From: Pseudomonadota bacterium
GTDB taxonomy: Bacteria > Cyanobacteriota > Vampirovibrionia > Obscuribacterales > Obscuribacteraceae
DNA length: 64,000 nt
Assembly: GCA_021325555.1 (NCBI GenBank)
Contig: JAJPGY010000040.1
Location: 293,767-357,766 of the forward strand
Direction: 5' to 3'
The stretch's first letter is position 1. Every line of letters starts with the position of its first letter. Under the pieces are notes generated by a model that saw nothing but the letters and a program-made list of their open reading frames with translations, ran no database searches and was not told the DNA's origin. A program made the translations under genes and the position numbers. Of the stretch, positions 8,454-18,648 are shown piece after piece.

Positions 8454-9476
8454 ATGAAATCGGGAATCAAGAAGGTCGCCGTCGCCTGCAACACGTGCGG
8501 GGCCGACGACGCCGAGTTCGTCACCGAGGGGTCCGAGCACGAGTACACGGACACTACCGACGACGTCTTCACCGTCGTGCGCTGCCGCGCCTGCGGGCTC
8601 TTCTATCTCAACCCGCGCCCGGACGTCTCCGAACTCAAGACAATCTATCCGGACAGCTACTACGCCTATCACCTGCAGAAGCAGGCCGGCACCTGCGAAA
8701 ACCGCCGCTCCCCGCTTTATCAGGCCCGCCGCTTCGTCTATCTGAGCAGGCTCCGCAAGGCTCTCCGGCTCTGCCCGGACACGGTGAATCCCTCCGTCCT
8801 CGACGTGGGCTGCGCCGACGGTCGCGCGCTCAACTGGTACAAGCAGCTCCCGGAGATCGCCGTGGAGACCTACGGGGTCGACTTCGACGAGCCCGCGGTG
8901 GCGAGAGCCCGCCAGGCGGGGCATCGCGTCTTTCTGGGCAGGTTCGAGGAGGCGGAGATCCCCGGCGAGATGTTCGATCTCGTTGTGGCCACGCACGTGA
9001 TCGAGCACGTCGCCGATCCCAAAGCCTTTGCCCGCAAGGCTTTCCAGGTGCTCAAGCCGGGCGGCATCTTCCTTTGCGAGACCCCCAACGCCGACGCGGC
9101 AGACGCGCGCCTTTTCCGCAACCGCCACTGGGGCGGCTACCATTTCCCGCGCCACTGGGTGCTGTATACGCCGCAGTCGCTCAGGCGCCTGGCCGCCGAG
9201 GTCGGCTTCGAGGTCGTGCGCCTGGACTTCCATCCGGCCCCGGCCTTCTGGAACTGGACCTTTCATTCCCTGATCGGCTCGCTGGGCCCGCCCGGCGCCA
9301 GGGGAGCGATGCGCCATCTGGCCGACCGCCTATTTCCGCCGGTGGCGTTTCAGGAGAACAACCTGAGGAACCTTCTGGCAGTGTCGCTTTTCACCTCGGT
9401 GGATCTGCTCATCAAAGCCGCCACGGGACAGACCTCCAACATGGCCGCCGTGCTCCGGCGCCCCGTTTACAAGTGA
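8454..9476 (+). CDS. Class I SAM-dependent methyltransferase with N-terminal zinc-ribbon (paralogue 1)
   Basis: 340 residues. The N-terminus has a four-Cys ribbon (Cys12/15 in CNTC, Cys44/47 in CRAC) followed by YLNPRPDVSEL. The Methyltransf_23-type Rossmann domain has SAM motif I VLDVGCADG at 115-123, ATHVIEHVADP and a LKPGGIFLCETPN motif. The start at 8454 is chosen because paralogues begin MKSxIKK at the same point; the frame opens slightly earlier with TTG/ATG codons. Two close paralogues lie at 12110-13111 and 40838-41839, and all three sit beside a desaturase gene. This one is 75 nt upstream of the desaturase/radical-SAM fusion. Such methyltransferases modify sugars, quinones or lipids; the substrate is unknown. 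Confidence 0.9.
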   Translation: MKSGIKKVAVACNTCGADDAEFVTEGSEHEYTDTTDDVFTVVRCRACGLFYLNPRPDVSELKTIYPDSYYAYHLQKQAGTCENRRSPLYQARRFVYLSRLRKALRLCPDTVNPSVLDVGCADGRALNWYKQLPEIAVETYGVDFDEPAVARARQAGHRVFLGRFEEAEIPGEMFDLVVATHVIEHVADPKAFARKAFQVLKPGGIFLCETPNADAADARLFRNRHWGGYHFPRHWVLYTPQSLRRLAAEVGFEVVRLDFHPAPAFWNWTFHSLIGSLGPPGARGAMRHLADRLFPPVAFQENNLRNLLAVSLFTSVDLLIKAATGQTSNMAAVLRRPVYK

Positions 9477-9551
9477 TATTATTGGGAACAATTTATCTGC
9501 GGTGTCCCGGCATCCCGGTCCGGCTTCCCTGAACGCTCACCCGGTCAACGA

Positions 9552-12095
9552 ATGCAGAATCTGGCGGATTTTCTCAAGCGCGCCAAGCCCAGATGGTATC
9601 GCGCAGCCCTCGATGTGATCGTATGGGGCTGGGGGCGGATCGCGCTTGCAATCGGGCTCTTCCTCTGGCGCCCGTGCCCGCTTACCTTTCTCCTGGCGTT
9701 TTTGCTCATCGCCTCCGGCATGGGCATCCTGGTGGCCCTTTCCCACGAGGCCCAGCATTCGGCGCTATTGCGCTCGCGGAGGTGGAATAACCTGGCCGGC
9801 GCCTGGCTCTGCGCCTACCCGGTCGGCTCCATCTACGGCACCTCGCGGGCGGTGCATCTTGCCCACCACAAGTACCTTAACACCAACCTCGACCCCGACC
9901 GGCACTTCCACGTTGAGGACGACAAATCCTCTCCGGGGCGGTTCGCGCTTTACTTTCTCAAGCTGCTCGCCGGCGGGCAGCTTTACACGAGCATCATCGT
10001 CAACGGCTTCCTGCGCGGCAGGCAGTCGGCGCGCTCGCCGGCGGACAATGTCGTCGTCCTGCCGCGCCGGCGCTACCCGGAGATCTTGAACCTTGCCCTG
10101 GTGCAGGCGATCATCTTCGCCTGCCTCTGGCTGATATCAGGCTGGTGGTGGCTTTACTTCGCCCTCTGGGTGGCGCCTGTAGTCACCTGGGGCACCTGCC
10201 TGGGTTACCTGCGCGGCTTCATCGATCACGCGCGGCTTGCCGACGACGACCCGGAACGCTCGGGCGAGCGGTTGGTGAGCGTCCCGCGCCCGGCGCTGCT
10301 CGACCGGCTTTTCCTCACCGGTCTCGATTTTCATTTCCATGCCGAGCACCACTTCTTCCCCTCCGTGCCCCATTATTACCTGCCCGGACTTCACGAGATC
10401 CTGCAAGCGGACCCGCAGTGGCGGGCTCGTTATCTGGTGCGCCGGAGCTATGTCAGCTTCCTTGCCGATTACTGGCGGCAGATATGCCGGGGAAAAAGGA
10501 GCCGGTCCACCGAGCGCATGGTCGATCAGCCCGGCAGGATCAAATGCGGCAAGCCGAAGGTCCTGTTCATTCAAGCCAAGCTGCCGCCCTCCTTCTGGGG
10601 GATGGAGTACGCGGCGCCTTACGGCGGCTTCCGCTACCCCAATCCGCCGCTGGGCCTGCTCACCCTGGCCGGGGCGATCTCGCCCGACTATGAGGTGGAG
10701 CTGCGCGATGAAAACGTGGGCGAGGTCGCCCACCCGACCGACGCGGACGTCGTGGGCATCAGCGGGACGCTGCTCCACGTCTTCCACGTCAACCGGGTGA
10801 TCGAGCTGGCCAGGTACTTCAAGAGCCAGGGAAAAGTCGTCTGCGTAGGCGGGCCGGTGGCCAACCTGGCACCGGATACGGTGCGACCTTACTGCGACGT
10901 TCTCTTCGAGGGCGAGGGCGAGTACACCTGGCCTCGGTTCCTCAAAGACTACCAGAACGGGGACTTTCGCGACACATACAGCCAGGTCGACAAGATAAGC
11001 ATGGACGACTCGCCGCTGCCGCGCATCGACCTCATCGACGCCAGAAATTACGCGGCCGGTCAGATCCAGACCACGCGGGGATGCCCCTTTACCTGCGAGT
11101 TCTGCGACATCATCGTCATGTACGGGCGGAAGGTTCGCTGCAAACCGATCGGCAAAGTTCTCCGGGAGGTGGAGCTCTGGGCGGAAGCCGGGCAGCAGCT
11201 CATCTTCTTTTCCGACGACAACTTCGTCGGCAACCGGCCGTACTGCAAGGAGCTCCTGCGCAAGCTTGTCGAGTTCAACTCCCGGCGCCGGCATCCGATC
11301 TCTTTCTACACGCAGGCGAGCATAGACACGGCCAGAGATCCCGAGCTGATGGAGCTGCTGCGCGACGCCAATTTCGCCGGCGTCTTCATCGGCATCGAAA
11401 GCCCCCGCCAGTCGGCGCTGGCCGAGGCGAGCAAGGTGCAGAACGTGCACACGGAGGATCTGGCCGAGGCCGTGCACACGATCCAGTCTTACGGCCTCTT
11501 CGTCTCCGGCGGCATGATAGTCGGATTCGATCACGACGATCCGCGGATCTTCGACGAGCAGTACGACTTCTTGCAGCGGGCCGGGGTGGTGTTCGCGCAG
11601 CTGAGCCTGCTGGAGGCCATGCCCAGGACGCCGCTCTGGGAGCGCATGAAACAGGCCGGCCGCTTGCTGGAATACCGCGAGGGGCTTTACACCAACATCA
11701 TGCCGCTCAACATGACCTACGAGCAGCTCGTCAACGGTTATGCGGATCTGATCCGCCGCGTTTACTCCTATGACAGCTACGCTGCCAGATACCTGACCAG
11801 CCTCAGCTACATGCGCGGCTACACGTTCCCCCACGACCGGCCGGCGCCGCGCCTGCAAAATCTGGTCAGCCTGGCCAGAACGCTGGGCTACTACCTCTGC
11901 CCGACCGACCCCGGGCGGGTGAGGTTCCTGGTCAAGATGATCTGGGGGACGCTAAGGCTGCAACCCCGCGCCTGGCGCTGGACGATGCGTTACCTCTGCA
12001 ACTACATACATTTTTCCAGGTTCGCCAGGGTAAACGTCATGGTGGTGCTGGCGCCGATGACCGGCCAGCCGGCGCCGGCTGCCAGGGCCTCCTGA
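9552..12095 (+). CDS. Fatty-acid desaturase fused to B12-binding radical SAM (HpnP/DUF4070-like) enzyme
   Basis: One continuous 847-residue frame. Residues 1-310 are a membrane fatty-acid desaturase: hydrophobic hairpins and three His boxes, HEAQH (65-69), HLAHH (102-106) and HAEHH (263-267). From about 334 a cobalamin-binding-like domain begins (KVLFIQAKLP, then NPPLGLLTLAG), without the DxHxxG motif. The radical SAM core has CPFTCEFC (Cys511/515/518), the FFSDDNFVGN segment typical of the HpnP/DUF4070 clade, and GIES at 614-617. The family includes hopanoid C-2 methylases. A separate, unfused desaturase paralogue (41912-42910) ends where the fusion linker begins, supporting a true domain junction near 315-333. 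An internal ATG at 10518 has a distant AAGGAG 16 nt upstream, so a separate radical SAM product is also conceivable. Predicted role: desaturation plus radical C-methylation of a lipid chain (inference). Confidence 0.9.
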   Translation: MQNLADFLKRAKPRWYRAALDVIVWGWGRIALAIGLFLWRPCPLTFLLAFLLIASGMGILVALSHEAQHSALLRSRRWNNLAGAWLCAYPVGSIYGTSRAVHLAHHKYLNTNLDPDRHFHVEDDKSSPGRFALYFLKLLAGGQLYTSIIVNGFLRGRQSARSPADNVVVLPRRRYPEILNLALVQAIIFACLWLISGWWWLYFALWVAPVVTWGTCLGYLRGFIDHARLADDDPERSGERLVSVPRPALLDRLFLTGLDFHFHAEHHFFPSVPHYYLPGLHEILQADPQWRARYLVRRSYVSFLADYWRQICRGKRSRSTERMVDQPGRIKCGKPKVLFIQAKLPPSFWGMEYAAPYGGFRYPNPPLGLLTLAGAISPDYEVELRDENVGEVAHPTDADVVGISGTLLHVFHVNRVIELARYFKSQGKVVCVGGPVANLAPDTVRPYCDVLFEGEGEYTWPRFLKDYQNGDFRDTYSQVDKISMDDSPLPRIDLIDARNYAAGQIQTTRGCPFTCEFCDIIVMYGRKVRCKPIGKVLREVELWAEAGQQLIFFSDDNFVGNRPYCKELLRKLVEFNSRRRHPISFYTQASIDTARDPELMELLRDANFAGVFIGIESPRQSALAEASKVQNVHTEDLAEAVHTIQSYGLFVSGGMIVGFDHDDPRIFDEQYDFLQRAGVVFAQLSLLEAMPRTPLWERMKQAGRLLEYREGLYTNIMPLNMTYEQLVNGYADLIRRVYSYDSYAARYLTSLSYMRGYTFPHDRPAPRLQNLVSLARTLGYYLCPTDPGRVRFLVKMIWGTLRLQPRAWRWTMRYLCNYIHFSRFARVNVMVVLAPMTGQPAPAARAS

Positions 12096-12109
12096 GTTAC
12101 AATTGCCCG

Positions 12110-13111
12110 ATGAAGTCCAACATCAAGAAAGTTGAGACCAGTTGCAACAACTGCGGGTCGACGAGCACGGAGTTCGTGACGGCCGGCTGCGAGCACGAGT
12201 ACGACAACACGACCGACGACGTCTTTACGGTGGTGCGCTGCAGGCAATGCGGCCTGGTTTATCTGAACCCGCGCCCGGACGTCTCCGAGCTGCCTACCAT
12301 CTATCCCCCCAACTACTACGCCTACAGCATCGAGGACAGCTACGACGAAGGGCAGCGCGGCAACCTGTACTACAAGCTGCGCTACTCGATGATCCTTGCC
12401 GGGCTGGAGCACTGCCTGAGCTTAGTGCCCCGAGGCAAAATCCGCGTCCTCGATATAGGCTGCGCTGACGGGCACGTGCTCAACTGGTTTCGCCGCGTGC
12501 GCACGCACCAGGTGGAGACATACGGCGTGGACATGAACGAAGCGGCCGTGGAAAAGGCGAAAGCCAGGGGGCACACGGTCTGGGCCGGGCGCTTCGAGGA
12601 TGTCGCGGTGGAGCCGGGCTACTTCGACTTCATCTGGGCCAGCCACATCATCGAGCACGTGCCCGATCCCAGGGGATTCACGAGAAAGGCCTTCGAGTCT
12701 CTCAAGCCCGGCGGCATCTTCTGGTTCTGGACCCCCAACATAGACTCCATAGACGCCAGGTGGTTTGCCGACCGCCACTGGGGCGCCTATCATTTCCCGC
12801 GCCACTGGGTGTTTTACAGCCCGCGCTCGGTAAAGCACCTGGCCGCGGCCACCGGCTTCGAGCTGGCCGGCATCGAGTATCAGCCCAACGCCATCTTCTG
12901 GGTGTGGACCTTCCACTCGCTGGCCCGCTCCAATCCGCTGCTCAGCCGTTACGCCGACCGGCTGTTTCCGCCAATCACCTGGTCGCAGACCACTCTGGCC
13001 AACTTTCTGCGCAACGGCTTTTTCGCCGGCGTGGACACGCTCATCAAGCTGTGCACGGGTCAAACATCAAACATGGGTGTGGCCTTCCGCAAGCCGCAGG
13101 CGGAACCATAG
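12110..13111 (+). CDS. Class I SAM-dependent methyltransferase with N-terminal zinc-ribbon (paralogue 2)
   Basis: 333 residues, clearly homologous along its whole length to the products at 8454-9476 and 40838-41839. Cys12/15 and Cys44/47 form the ribbon, followed by YLNPRPDVSELPTIYPPNYY. Motif I is VLDIGCADG, then ASHIIEHVPDP and LKPGGIFWFWTPN. It ends with the family signature TGQTSNM near the C-terminus. It starts 15 nt after the stop of the desaturase/radical-SAM fusion, so the three genes 8454-13111 are probably one transcript. The last 45 bp overlap the end of the convergent histidine kinase gene. Substrate unknown; duplication beside the fusion suggests sequential methylation or alternative acceptors. 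Confidence 0.9.
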   Translation: MKSNIKKVETSCNNCGSTSTEFVTAGCEHEYDNTTDDVFTVVRCRQCGLVYLNPRPDVSELPTIYPPNYYAYSIEDSYDEGQRGNLYYKLRYSMILAGLEHCLSLVPRGKIRVLDIGCADGHVLNWFRRVRTHQVETYGVDMNEAAVEKAKARGHTVWAGRFEDVAVEPGYFDFIWASHIIEHVPDPRGFTRKAFESLKPGGIFWFWTPNIDSIDARWFADRHWGAYHFPRHWVFYSPRSVKHLAAATGFELAGIEYQPNAIFWVWTFHSLARSNPLLSRYADRLFPPITWSQTTLANFLRNGFFAGVDTLIKLCTGQTSNMGVAFRKPQAEP

Positions 13112-14887
13112 CGTGCTGCCGCCGCCCTCGGTGGCCCGCACGCCGATGGCGCCGCCATGCTGCTCGATGATCGCTTTGCAGATCGGCAGCCCCAGCCCGG
13201 TGCCTTTCCTCCTCTTCCCATCGGGCGCGTGAGCCTGCTCGTATTTCTCGAAAATGGATTTTTCGGAGCCGGCGGGGATTCCGCAGCCGTGATCGATTAC
13301 CTGCACTTCCGAATAGCCGCTTTCCTCCGTCATCTTGACCTCCACCTCGCCGCCCTCGTCGGAGAACTTTATGGCGTTGGACAGAAGGTTGACCATCACC
13401 TGCACTATCCTGTCGAAGTCGGCCACGGCTATCTGCGACCGTTTGCAGGCCGTGATCCGGACACCCTGCTGCTCGGCAAAACCTTGCACGGCATCGATTG
13501 CCCGCTCCACAACATCCGACAGATCGAGCTCGGCGGGGGAGATGACCAGTTTGCCGGCCTCCATCTTCTCGATGTCGAGCAGGTCGTTTATCAAACCGAT
13601 CAACCGCGTGATGCCCACCTCCGCGCTCTGCAACCGCTTTTCCCCATTTTCGGAAAGCTGGCCGTAAGCTCCGCTCGACAAAAGCGAGAGCAGGGCGCGC
13701 AGCGACGTCAGCGGCGTGCGCAGCTCGTGGCTTATCATGGCGACAAACTCCTGCTTCAGGCGCTCGACTTCTTTGCGATCGCTTATGTCGTGGGCAACGC
13801 AGAAAAGCGACTGCTCCGGCTCCGACCAGTTGAGCGACCACAACGTGTGAACTGTCCGGCCGCCAGCGGACAGGACACGATTCTCCACGTTGACGAGCAG
13901 CTTCTTTCTCCGTATCTCATCGAGCGCCTCGCGAAATTTGTCGCTGTCTTCCTTGACTATGATCTCCGAGAAATGCCTGCCGGTGAGCTTGTCGGGGGCA
14001 TACCCCCACACGTGCATCGATGCCGGGTTGACGGCGGTGAAAACACCATCGGCGTTTATCGAGCAGATGACGTCGACCGCGTTGTCCAGGATCGCCCTCT
14101 CCCTGCGCCTGGCATCGGCCAGGTCCTGAGCCATCCTATGGAAGAAGAGATCCAGCTCGCCTATCTCGTCTTTCCCGCCCACGGGCGCGGCCAGCCTCTG
14201 CTGTCTCGCCAGCCGGCCCGTGTTGTCCGTGAGGACCTTCAGGCGGCTGGTGATGCCCCTGCTGAACAGGTAGGTCATAGACAGCGCCAGAACAACCGTG
14301 GCAAGCATTCCCCCGTAGATGACGGCTTGAATCCGTCCCCGGCTGCGAGCCTGCGCTTCGGGGCTGGCCTCCACGGTGCGCTCCGCGTTTTTCAGCAAGG
14401 GATCGAGGTCATCGGCTACCCTGTCCATGCACTTGTACATGTGCTCGAAAAACGCCCTCCCCTCCAGCATCGCAATAACGCTCATCGGTCGGCCGGCCGA
14501 GCGCTCCATCTCGCCGGCCACGGCAAAGAGCCGATCTATGTCGCTGCTTGTCCTGGCCAGCTGGTCGAGCTGCTGGCGCTCGTTCTTCACCAGCGAGGCA
14601 AGCTTCCACATCTCGTTGACCACCTGCGCCCGGCGGTCCCCGTAGTCCTTCAGGAACGAGCGTTCCCTGCTCAAGTAGTAGGCCAGGAGATTGGAGCCCG
14701 AAGAGACCAGCTGGCGGAGCATGATGTTGATGTGCGTGACCACCTCGCGCGAGTGCGCCTCCTGCTGGACCTCCGTCTCGGCCTGGCGGAGCAGGGAGGC
14801 CAGGCTGCCCAGGAGGACGAAGACGACCAGGAGAGGCACTACAACGATAATCAAGCCCCTGTGGCTAATCTTGAGCTGAAGGTTCAT
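13067..14887 (-). CDS. Membrane sensor histidine kinase (HAMP-PAS-HisKA-HATPase)
   Basis: 606 residues. One transmembrane helix at about 11-33, a ~150-residue periplasmic helical sensor region, a second helix at about 188-208, HAMP (209-260), PAS (about 262-325), HisKA with phospho-acceptor His387 in SHELRTPL, and a HATPase with N box NLLSNAIKFS, GCGIP and GTGLGL motifs. It should autophosphorylate and pass phosphate to a response regulator, which is not encoded next door. Start ATG 14887 is chosen because the upstream part of the frame is Arg/Pro-rich and overlaps the MshEN-array gene in another frame; the chosen start overlaps that gene's end by 23 nt, implying coupling. The 3' end overlaps the convergent methyltransferase gene. 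Confidence 0.93.
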   Translation of the reverse strand: MNLQLKISHRGLIIVVVPLLVVFVLLGSLASLLRQAETEVQQEAHSREVVTHINIMLRQLVSSGSNLLAYYLSRERSFLKDYGDRRAQVVNEMWKLASLVKNERQQLDQLARTSSDIDRLFAVAGEMERSAGRPMSVIAMLEGRAFFEHMYKCMDRVADDLDPLLKNAERTVEASPEAQARSRGRIQAVIYGGMLATVVLALSMTYLFSRGITSRLKVLTDNTGRLARQQRLAAPVGGKDEIGELDLFFHRMAQDLADARRRERAILDNAVDVICSINADGVFTAVNPASMHVWGYAPDKLTGRHFSEIIVKEDSDKFREALDEIRRKKLLVNVENRVLSAGGRTVHTLWSLNWSEPEQSLFCVAHDISDRKEVERLKQEFVAMISHELRTPLTSLRALLSLLSSGAYGQLSENGEKRLQSAEVGITRLIGLINDLLDIEKMEAGKLVISPAELDLSDVVERAIDAVQGFAEQQGVRITACKRSQIAVADFDRIVQVMVNLLSNAIKFSDEGGEVEVKMTEESGYSEVQVIDHGCGIPAGSEKSIFEKYEQAHAPDGKRRKGTGLGLPICKAIIEQHGGAIGVRATEGGGSTLWFRLRLAEGHTHV

Positions 14888-16295
14888 CGCTGCTTGCGCG
14901 TGGGGTAGCCTGCTTCTTCTTCGATTTACCGCCCCCCTTCTTGCCGCCGGCGGATGGCGCTTTCCGCCTTGCCGCCTGCTTGCCGGCCGCAGCATCGCCT
15001 GGCGGTGCCGCCGCCGGCGCGCCGCCGCCGGCACCGTCGGTGGGGGCCGCCGGGATTCCGCAACCGGCGGCGGCAGCCGCCTCCTCCGGCGGCCGCCAGT
15101 CGAGCCTGGCGGCCCTTGTCCAGCCCAGCTGCTCGAGTCCCTCATCGAGGCTCAGCCCGCGCTTTTTACAATAGGGAAGCAGGAAGACCGCCTGCTCGAC
15201 CGTGAGGTAACCTTCCGCTTGCATGAGCTCTACGCGCATGGCCGCGTTGAAAAGCGGCTCGTCGATGACCCCCGATGCCACCAGCATCTTGCCGAGAAAT
15301 GTCGAGTTCTCGCAGGCTTCCTTGACCGCCCGCTCGACATCGTGATCGGTGACGATGCCGGCCAGCTTCAGCATCTCGATCATCTTCGCCGGCTTCTCGG
15401 CGCCGTCTCTGGCCTCCAGCACCATTTGCGATACCACGTGATCGAGGGTCAGACCTTCGGTATAAATCTGATTGAGCGCTCTCGCGGCCTGGATCGGGCT
15501 CAGCGCCCCGCGCGAAACCATGCCCTGCAGCTTGAGGGCCACGTCCAGCATCTGATTTGTTATCAGTCCGAGCTTGACCATGACAGGCCCTATCATCTCC
15601 TGCTCGATAAGGGCGACCTCGACGGCCCGCGAGATATCGATCTCGGAGAGGATCCCGGCCAGCGTAAACAACTTGCCGAGCCGCACCCAGTAGTGAGCGG
15701 GCAGCCGCGGCGCCCGGTCCTGCTTTTCCTCCGCCACCTTCTTGCGGGCCTGCGCCGCCTTCAACGCCTCAATGGCGTCGTGGCGCGAGATCTTGCCCTC
15801 GCGGATCATCATCTGCGCGTTGATCGCGGTAGCCGCCAGCCCGTCGCTCAACATGCCGGTGAGAACCAGGACCCTGCCCAGCGGCATGCCGGTCTCGAAT
15901 CTCATGATAAGCGCGATATTGAGCTGGTCCTTTGCCAGCAGCCCGGCGGCCAGGAGCAGCTCTCCCAGCTCGCTGGTGGGCCCCTTCTCCAGCGCCTCCA
16001 TGTCGAAACCCAGCCTGGTCAGCGCGGAATCGAGCTCGATATTCTCCCGGCAGACGATTTTCAGGGCCTCGGTGGCCATCTCCAGCTCGATGAGCCCCTC
16101 GCGCAGCAGCGCCTGCGCTCGCAGCGCCGCCTGCAGCTTAACCTCATCAACCAGCTCCAGCGAGATAAGGGCGCGACCGATCGGCACGGCCATCCGCCCG
16201 GCCACGTCCACGGCCCGGGACAGGTCCTCCGCGCTGACCAGCCCGACGTGCATGAGCAATTCACCGATCCGCATGGTCCGGGCTGTGTCCGGCAT
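14865..16295 (-). CDS. Array of GspE/MshE N-terminal-like repeats with Lys/Ala-rich tail
   Basis: 476 residues. About six repeats of roughly 60-70 residues with the pattern (I/L)GELL...GLxxxxDLxxAxxxA...(I/L)GxxL...G(L/M)xxxxxLxxAL resemble the MshEN (GspE/PilB N-terminal) fold, known in some proteins to bind cyclic di-GMP. No ATPase domain follows; the last ~90 residues are Ala/Pro-rich and then strongly basic (GGKKGGGKSKKK). No signal peptide. GAGGAGAGG just upstream of ATG 16295 decides the start. A shorter paralogue is at 59714-60952. The gene overlaps the sensor kinase gene by 23 nt, so it may be a signalling scaffold or ligand sensor in that pathway (inference). Confidence 0.8.
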   Translation of the reverse strand: MPDTARTMRIGELLMHVGLVSAEDLSRAVDVAGRMAVPIGRALISLELVDEVKLQAALRAQALLREGLIELEMATEALKIVCRENIELDSALTRLGFDMEALEKGPTSELGELLLAAGLLAKDQLNIALIMRFETGMPLGRVLVLTGMLSDGLAATAINAQMMIREGKISRHDAIEALKAAQARKKVAEEKQDRAPRLPAHYWVRLGKLFTLAGILSEIDISRAVEVALIEQEMIGPVMVKLGLITNQMLDVALKLQGMVSRGALSPIQAARALNQIYTEGLTLDHVVSQMVLEARDGAEKPAKMIEMLKLAGIVTDHDVERAVKEACENSTFLGKMLVASGVIDEPLFNAAMRVELMQAEGYLTVEQAVFLLPYCKKRGLSLDEGLEQLGWTRAARLDWRPPEEAAAAAGCGIPAAPTDGAGGGAPAAAPPGDAAAGKQAARRKAPSAGGKKGGGKSKKKQATPRASSDEPSAQD

Positions 16296-16583
16296 CGTCC
16301 TCTCCTCGCCCTTGACAGGCGCAAGGGCCGCCAGGGGGTTATTGTATCCGCTTGTTTCACGCCCCGCCGCTCCCTCATTATTCCCCCATCGCCGGGCAGA
16401 CGCGTCCGATAAGCGGGCGCCGTGATATGTTATAGAGCGAATCGGCCGGGGAATAAGAAACCGGGGCGGCCTGACGGCTGCCCCGATAACTGCCCGAAGA
16501 CGGCAAACCACTTTAAAGGCTGGAGAAGTGCGGCGCCGCATGGGGGTTGGTGCTGCCTTTTCACTACTGTCGCAGGGTTCGCG

Positions 16584-18584
<2,001 letters not shown>

Positions 18585-18648
18585 GGGGGCGGCGGCTGCG
18601 GCTGAGCCCGTGCGGCTCGGGAAGACCGAAGGGGGTCCGGAGAAGGGA

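Noticed and set aside
10518..12095. A separate radical SAM gene starting at the internal ATG
   Set aside because: Not listed as its own gene because the frame is continuous from 9552 and the nearest AAGGAG is 16 nt away, too far for efficient initiation; kept as an alternative in the fusion entry.
13157..14908. 583-codon frame antisense to the histidine kinase
   Set aside because: The kinase strand carries all HisKA/HATPase motifs; the antisense frame has none.
16312..16345. TTGACA at 16312 as promoter for the first CC-motif protein
   Set aside because: The only -10-like hexamer (TATTGT) is 22 bp away, outside the usable spacing.
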